Shown piece by piece: positions 42,943-46,277 of a DNA stretch of 46,277 nt. The stretch's first letter is position 1, and every line of letters begins with the position of its first letter. Both the position numbers and the translations under genes were made by a program. This stretch comes from Ruminococcaceae bacterium UBA1417 (GTDB taxonomy: Bacteria; Bacillota; Clostridia; Oscillospirales; Acutalibacteraceae), in assembly GCA_002305575.1 (NCBI GenBank), contig DBPP01000002.1, positions 76,232 through 122,508 on the forward strand. The letters run 5' to 3'. The notes under the pieces are model-generated. The model was given only the letters and a program-made list of their open reading frames with translations. It made no database searches and had not been told where the DNA came from.

Positions 42943-43382
42943 AGCAGGCAGTCAATAAAATGGAACTGAATTTTCCCTCGCGATCGGTCAATGAATCGTT
43001 TGCACGCGGCGCAGTAAGCGCCTTTGTTCTTGGGCTGGATCCACTGGTGACAGAGCTCAATGATTTGAAAACGGCGGTCAGCGAAGCCGTTACCAATGCG
43101 ATTGTGCACGGCTATCGCGACACAATCGGCACGGTGTACATATCGGCCAAAATTTTTGCGGATAACCGCGTCGTTGTGAAAGTTCGCGACCGCGGTTGCG
43201 GAATTGCAGATATTGAAAAAGCCATGGAACCGCTGTATACGACAGGCGGGGAGGAACGTGCCGGCCTCGGCTTTGCGGTGATGCAGAGCTTCTGCGACCG
43301 TGTACGCGTGTCGTCGGCGCCGGGGCGTGGCACGACCGTCACGCTCACCAAGCAGTTTACGGCGCGGGAAAATGGAGAATAG
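42939..43382 (+). CDS. spoIIAB: Anti-sigma-F factor and kinase SpoIIAB
   Basis: GHKL ATPase/kinase of 147 residues that holds sigma-F inactive and phosphorylates SpoIIAA. The N box is LKTAVSEAVTNAIVHGY, the G1 region VRDRGCGIAD, and the ATP lid and G2 region PLYTTGGEERAGLGFAVM. ATG 42939 overlaps the spoIIAA stop, and its own stop overlaps the sigF start by 11 bases. The three-gene order is the classic spoIIA operon. Confidence 0.95.
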   Translation: MKQAVNKMELNFPSRSVNESFARGAVSAFVLGLDPLVTELNDLKTAVSEAVTNAIVHGYRDTIGTVYISAKIFADNRVVVKVRDRGCGIADIEKAMEPLYTTGGEERAGLGFAVMQSFCDRVRVSSAPGRGTTVTLTKQFTARENGE

Positions 43383-44019
43383 GGAGGATTTCGTCGCGCG
43401 CAACGTGGGCCTGGTGCGTTCACTTGTGCCGCGTTTTCTCGGGCGCGGCATCGAGTACGACGACCTGTTTCAGGCCGGCTGCATGGGTCTGATCAAGGCG
43501 GCGGACCATTTTGACGCGTCCCGTGGCTTTCAATTTTCTACCTATGCCGTGCCGGTAATCCTCGGTGAAATGCGCCGGCTGTTCCGGGATGGCGGTGCGC
43601 TCAAGGTTTCGCGCAGTCTCAAGGAGCTTTCCATGAAGGCGGTGCGCACAGCGGAACGCATCACAAAGGAAACGGGCGACGCGCCGAGCGTTTCCGAGCT
43701 GGCTGAAGCGCTCGGCATTTCCACGGAGAAATGCGCGGAAGCGCTGAACGCCGGAATGCAGCCCCTTTCGCTGACCAGTGCGGAGGACGACGGTGAAACC
43801 GATGTGCCCGTGGAATCGATGGAGGAACGGATTTCGGATCGTCTGGCGCTGCGCCAGGTGATGGAAACGCTGCCCGACGCGGATCGCCGGCTGCTCGAAT
43901 ACCGCTATTTCGGCAATCAAACGCAGGTGGAAACGGCGAAACGGCTCGGTATCACACAGGTGCAGGTTAGCCGCCGTGAAAAGAAGCTGCTGTTGCGCCT
44001 GCGGGGCCTTCTGTTGTGA
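43372..44019 (+). CDS. sigF: RNA polymerase sigma-F factor
   Basis: Sporulation sigma factor (SpoIIAC) of 215 residues, active first in the forespore. Region 2 shows EYDDLFQAGCMGLIKAADHF and FQFSTYAVPVILGEMRR; region 3 follows; region 4 has LLEYRYFGNQTQVETAKRLG and ITQVQVSRREKKLL. ATG 43372 is chosen because it gives the usual short N-terminus and overlaps spoIIAB; the longer frame from 43300 lies inside spoIIAB. A terminator follows. Confidence 0.95.
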   Translation: MENREDFVARNVGLVRSLVPRFLGRGIEYDDLFQAGCMGLIKAADHFDASRGFQFSTYAVPVILGEMRRLFRDGGALKVSRSLKELSMKAVRTAERITKETGDAPSVSELAEALGISTEKCAEALNAGMQPLSLTSAEDDGETDVPVESMEERISDRLALRQVMETLPDADRRLLEYRYFGNQTQVETAKRLGITQVQVSRREKKLLLRLRGLLL

Positions 44020-44025
44020 GAGAAC

Positions 44026-44058
44026 GCAAAAACGCCGCCCGGCCATCCGGACGGCGTT
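44026..44058. terminator. Terminator between convergent sigF and HAD phosphatase genes
   Basis: Arms 44031-44042 and 44047-44058 (AACGCCGCCCGG with CCGGACGGCGTT, one mismatch). On the minus strand the stem is followed by TTTTTGCG, so it serves the HAD gene best and perhaps also sigF. Confidence 0.7.
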
Positions 44059-44065
44059 CGGTCGT

Positions 44066-44692
44066 TCAGTTTTCCACAAGGTCGAGCAGCGCGGCTGGCG
44101 CGTCAATTTTCGGTGTATTTTCCACATGGCCGAAGCCATAGGCCGCAAAGATGAAGGGAACACCGGCAGTCGTGGCCGCTTCGTAATCCCACTGCGTGTC
44201 GCCCACATACACGGGGGTGCGCAGGTGGTTGCGCTCCACAATCAGCCGAATATTCTCGCTTTTTGGCTTTCCGGTGCGTCCGATGCACTCGAAATCGCGG
44301 ATATAGCGGGCGGTGTCATGCGCCGTCAGAAACGACTGGATGTAGCCGTCCGCGCAGTTGCTCACGATGAAGAGCGGGCACAAAGCAGAAAGTTGCGCGA
44401 GTGTTTCGCGAATTTTCGGGTACAGTTTTGCGCCGTGCTGCGTCAGGTATTCGCATTCGTAAACGGCGCACTGGTCGAAGATTTCGAGCCGGCGCTCACG
44501 TGAGAGATACGGAAACAGCTTTTCGGTCAGTTCTTCTGCGCCGAGACCCATGACGCTTTCGAGTGTCTCGCGGCTGGGCAGCGCCGGAATATCCGGCTGC
44601 TTTTTAAGAACTTCCCCCCACGAAAACCGGATTTCCTCAGAGGAATCCCAGAGCGTGCCGTCCAGATCAAAAATAATGCCGTCGTACTGCAT
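44066..44692 (-). CDS. HAD hydrolase, phosphoglycolate phosphatase-like
   Basis: Protein of 208 residues. Motif I is FDLDGTLWDSS with Asp9 and Asp11, motif II FIVSNC, motif III the lysine in TGKPKSENI, and motif IV YVGDTQWDYEAATTAG. A cap domain lies between motifs I and II. It removes phosphate from a small molecule, perhaps phosphoglycolate or a sugar phosphate. ATG 44692 with AAAGGA at 8 bases is preferred to ATG 44698. metA is encoded 39 bases upstream on the same strand. Confidence 0.9.
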   Translation of the reverse strand: MQYDGIIFDLDGTLWDSSEEIRFSWGEVLKKQPDIPALPSRETLESVMGLGAEELTEKLFPYLSRERRLEIFDQCAVYECEYLTQHGAKLYPKIRETLAQLSALCPLFIVSNCADGYIQSFLTAHDTARYIRDFECIGRTGKPKSENIRLIVERNHLRTPVYVGDTQWDYEAATTAGVPFIFAAYGFGHVENTPKIDAPAALLDLVEN

Positions 44693-44731
44693 GGTCATTG
44701 TCCTTTCTATATATAAGGAAATCGTAGAGCG

Positions 44732-45655
44732 TCAGACGTGCTCGAGCTGGTTCAAGTCAAACGGTGTCTGTTGGTAAACGTAGTAGTTCAGCCAGTTCGA
44801 TACCAGCAGGTGCGCGTTGCTGCGCCAGGTGAACGGCGGCGTCTTTGTGTCGTCGTCGTTCGGAAAGTAGTTGTACGGGATTTTGGGGTTGAGCCCTTTG
44901 TTGATATCGCGGAAGTATTCCTTGGCCAGTGTGTCACGGTCGTATTCGGCGTGCCCGGTCACAAAGAATTTCCGACCGCTCTTTTCGGCGATGATGTGTA
45001 CGCCGGCAAGGTCGGAGATCGCGAGCGGAATCAGTTCGTCGTGCGCCTTGATGTCTTCCAGGTGCACCTCCGTGTAGCGCGAGTGCGGTGCGAAGTAGTT
45101 GTCATCAAAGCCGCGCATCAACGGGTGATAAGGGTTCAGCACGGTATGGTTGTAGATGCCGGAGATTTTCTCGGGCAGCATGTACTTCTGAATGCCATAG
45201 TGGTAGTACAGGCCAGCCTGCGCGCCCCAGCAAATGTACAGGACAGAGTAGACATTCGTTTTGCTCCACTCCATGATGGCGCACATTTCCGGCCAGTAAT
45301 CGACTTCCTCAAACGGCATCTTTTCCACCGGCGCGCCGGTGATGATCAGACCGTCAAAGCGCTGGTCGCGCACGTCGTCAAAAGTCTTATAAAAGGTGTT
45401 GAGGTGGTAGGAGCTGGTGTGGCGGCTCACATGAGAAGCCATATGCAGCAGTTCCACATCCACCTGCAACGGCGAATTGCTCAGCAAACGCAGAATCTGT
45501 GTCTCCGTCTCAATTTTGGTCGGCATCAAGTTCAAAAGCGCAATTTTCAGCGGGCGAATGTCCTGTACCGCCGCGCGCTCGTGCGTCATAACAAAGATAT
45601 TTTCAGATTCCAGAACCTCAATGGCCGGCAAATCGGCCTGAATGCGAATGGGCAT
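44732..45655 (-). CDS. metA: Homoserine O-acyltransferase MetA, predicted acetyl-CoA type
   Basis: Protein of 307 residues that activates homoserine for methionine synthesis. The catalytic Cys142 (ICWGAQAG), His235 and Glu237 (TGHAEYD) all fall at the family's reference positions. Residue 111 is glutamate (GAPVEKMPFEE). In this family Glu111 goes with acetyl-CoA use and Gly111 with succinyl-CoA, so O-acetylhomoserine is the predicted product despite the usual succinyltransferase name. ATG 45655 has GGAGG 11 bases before it and gives the conserved MPIRI start; the longer frame to 45733 covers the promoter. Confidence 0.94.
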   Translation of the reverse strand: MPIRIQADLPAIEVLESENIFVMTHERAAVQDIRPLKIALLNLMPTKIETETQILRLLSNSPLQVDVELLHMASHVSRHTSSYHLNTFYKTFDDVRDQRFDGLIITGAPVEKMPFEEVDYWPEMCAIMEWSKTNVYSVLYICWGAQAGLYYHYGIQKYMLPEKISGIYNHTVLNPYHPLMRGFDDNYFAPHSRYTEVHLEDIKAHDELIPLAISDLAGVHIIAEKSGRKFFVTGHAEYDRDTLAKEYFRDINKGLNPKIPYNYFPNDDDTKTPPFTWRSNAHLLVSNWLNYYVYQQTPFDLNQLEHV

Positions 45656-45723
45656 TGAATAATCAGCCTCCATATGGTATACTACAAATAATACACGGGA
45701 AGCAGAAAGCCTCCGTTTTTTAG

Positions 45724-45752
45724 AGTATAGCATACTTGCGGCCGTTTGTAAA
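45724..45752 (-). promoter_or_regulatory. Promoter of metA
   Basis: On the minus strand: TTTACA (45752-45747), 17 bases, TATACT (45729-45724), with an extended -10 TGC just before. The leader to 45655 is about 60 bases, too short for a SAM riboswitch. Confidence 0.7.
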
Positions 45753-45949
45753 AGCCATTGCGAAAAATGCGCGTGCTTTTTTACAATATAAAATGTTTTT
45801 TAAAAAGATTTTTCCAGACGTGTCGCAAAAGCGCGAAAAACAGCGGTGGTAAAAACGCCGAGGATAGTGTCAGCGTCCAAAGACAGACACAGTATCTTGT
45901 GCTTTGAAGCAAAGAAAAGAAAAAGTTTAAAAAAATCGAAAAAAAAGTG
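45753..45949. other. AT-rich intergenic stretch between metA and the rRNA promoter
   Basis: No gene or clear promoter was seen. The A/T-rich stretch directly before the rRNA promoter (45905-45949) resembles an UP element. Confidence 0.4.
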
Positions 45950-45978
45950 TTGACATTCCGAGATTCCCGTGGTATTAT
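45950..45978 (+). promoter_or_regulatory. rRNA operon promoter
   Basis: TTGACA (45950-45955), 17 bases, TATTAT (45973-45978), preceded by A-rich tracts. It gives an rRNA leader of about 235 bases. Confidence 0.8.
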
Positions 45979-45984
45979 ATACAA

Positions 45985-46221
45985 GCGCTCGAGAGAGAGG
46001 GCAAAAAACGGAAAGCGAAAAGGCTGGAAGTAAAGAGCCGGAAAGAGCGCATAGGACCTTGAAAATTAAACAACGAGAGAAAGAATGGAACCTGTAATTT
46101 CTTTGAGTAGATCAAAGAAACTTACGAGAAACAGAACTCAAAAATCTGTGACAGACGTCAGAGACGTCGAGTGAGCTAAGAGCTCTGAAAGCGATTTAAA
46201 TGCGAAAGCGTTTAGATACAA
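45985..46221 (+). other. rRNA leader with processing-type hairpins
   Basis: The leader holds a perfect 9-bp hairpin (46098-46106 with 46112-46120), two GACGTC palindromes (46155-46160, 46164-46169), and TAAATGC-GAAA-GCGTTTA (46197-46214), a stem with a GNRA tetraloop ending 7 bases before the 16S 5' end. These resemble antitermination or RNase processing elements; the downstream partner strand lies outside the window. Confidence 0.6.
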
Positions 46222-46277
46222 TTTTTAGAGAGTTTGATCCTGGCTCAGGACGAACGCTGGCGGCGTGCCTAACACAT
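46222..46277 (+). rRNA. rrs: 16S ribosomal RNA, 5' end
   Basis: The 5' end of 16S rRNA is recognised by AGAGTTTGATCCTGGCTCAG at 46229-46248 and the following conserved stretch up to CCTAACACAT. The GACGAACGCTGGCGGCGTGC form is Firmicutes-like. The gene runs off the right edge. Confidence 0.98.

Noticed and set aside
45656..45723. SAM riboswitch upstream of metA
   Set aside because: The leader is about 60 bases, too short for known SAM riboswitch classes and without their core.

Overview
The window reads as chromosome of a GC-rich, spore-forming member of the Clostridia, most likely the order Oscillospirales (Ruminococcaceae-like). The reasons are the sporulation sigma-F operon spoIIAA-spoIIAB-sigF, a GlgC/GlgD pair in the glycogen operon (typical of Firmicutes), DUF4830 and DUF1461 proteins, ThrE-type split exporters, and the first bases of a Firmicutes-type 16S rRNA gene at the right edge. 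No transposase, integrase, CRISPR array, tRNA gene or phage gene was seen. Gene identities come from reading the translated proteins and motifs; no database search was run.

Layout. 1-4806 (+): glycogen synthesis glgB(partial)-glgC-glgD-glgA, with a strong terminator hairpin inside the cluster between glgD and glgA. 4869-5462 (+): an AAC(6')-like acetyltransferase. 5530-16381 (-): a long co-directional run holding two membrane proteins, an AAC(3)-family acetyltransferase, a flavin reductase, a MATE pump, two rRNA methyltransferases (RlmI-like and RlmD-like), an AadA-like nucleotidyltransferase, a GNAT enzyme, an alpha/beta hydrolase and a D-2-hydroxyacid dehydrogenase. A candidate small RNA, on the opposite strand to its neighbours, sits at 15280-15388. 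16500-25178 (+): a PF06541 membrane protein with a phosphopantetheinyl transferase, DUF4830, an RsuA-type pseudouridine synthase, an MsmX/UgpC-type sugar ABC ATPase, a CdaR/PucR regulator, and ftsE-ftsX with a peptidoglycan hydrolase. 25258-29745 (-): tex, two ThrE-type exporter subunits and an RluD-type pseudouridine synthase with tightly overlapping starts and stops. 29803-34650 (+): ilvB-ilvN followed by an uncharacterised TIM-barrel-like protein, a YihX-like HAD phosphatase and a sugar isomerase-like protein. 34732-36558 (-): a secreted NlpC/P60 protein with five SH3b domains. 36640-38300 (+): an AT-richer patch with a TraX-like membrane protein and a small exported protein whose start is frameshifted. 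38397-44019 (+): valS, folC and the spoIIA operon. 44066-45752 (-): a HAD phosphatase and metA. 45950-46277 (+): rRNA promoter, leader and 16S start.

How the parts work together. The glg genes make glycogen from glucose-1-phosphate. The MsmX-type ATPase would energise sugar importers encoded elsewhere. FtsEX plus the M23 hydrolase and the NlpC/P60-SH3b protein form two cell-wall remodelling units. WalR-like TGTWAH-N5-TGTWAH boxes lie in front of both (one exact, one with a mismatch), suggesting joint control. spoIIAA/AB/sigF is the forespore sigma switch. IlvBN and MetA supply branched-chain amino acids and methionine; MetA carries Glu111, which predicts acetyl-CoA use.

The most interesting unexplained items are the candidate small RNA with a consensus promoter, a C-rich anti-Shine-Dalgarno segment and a long terminator; two genes interrupted by one-base shifts in homopolymer runs (11510-11513 and 37826-37832); a palindromic operator over the -10 box at 37726-37748; and the gene set after ilvBN that has no assigned role.
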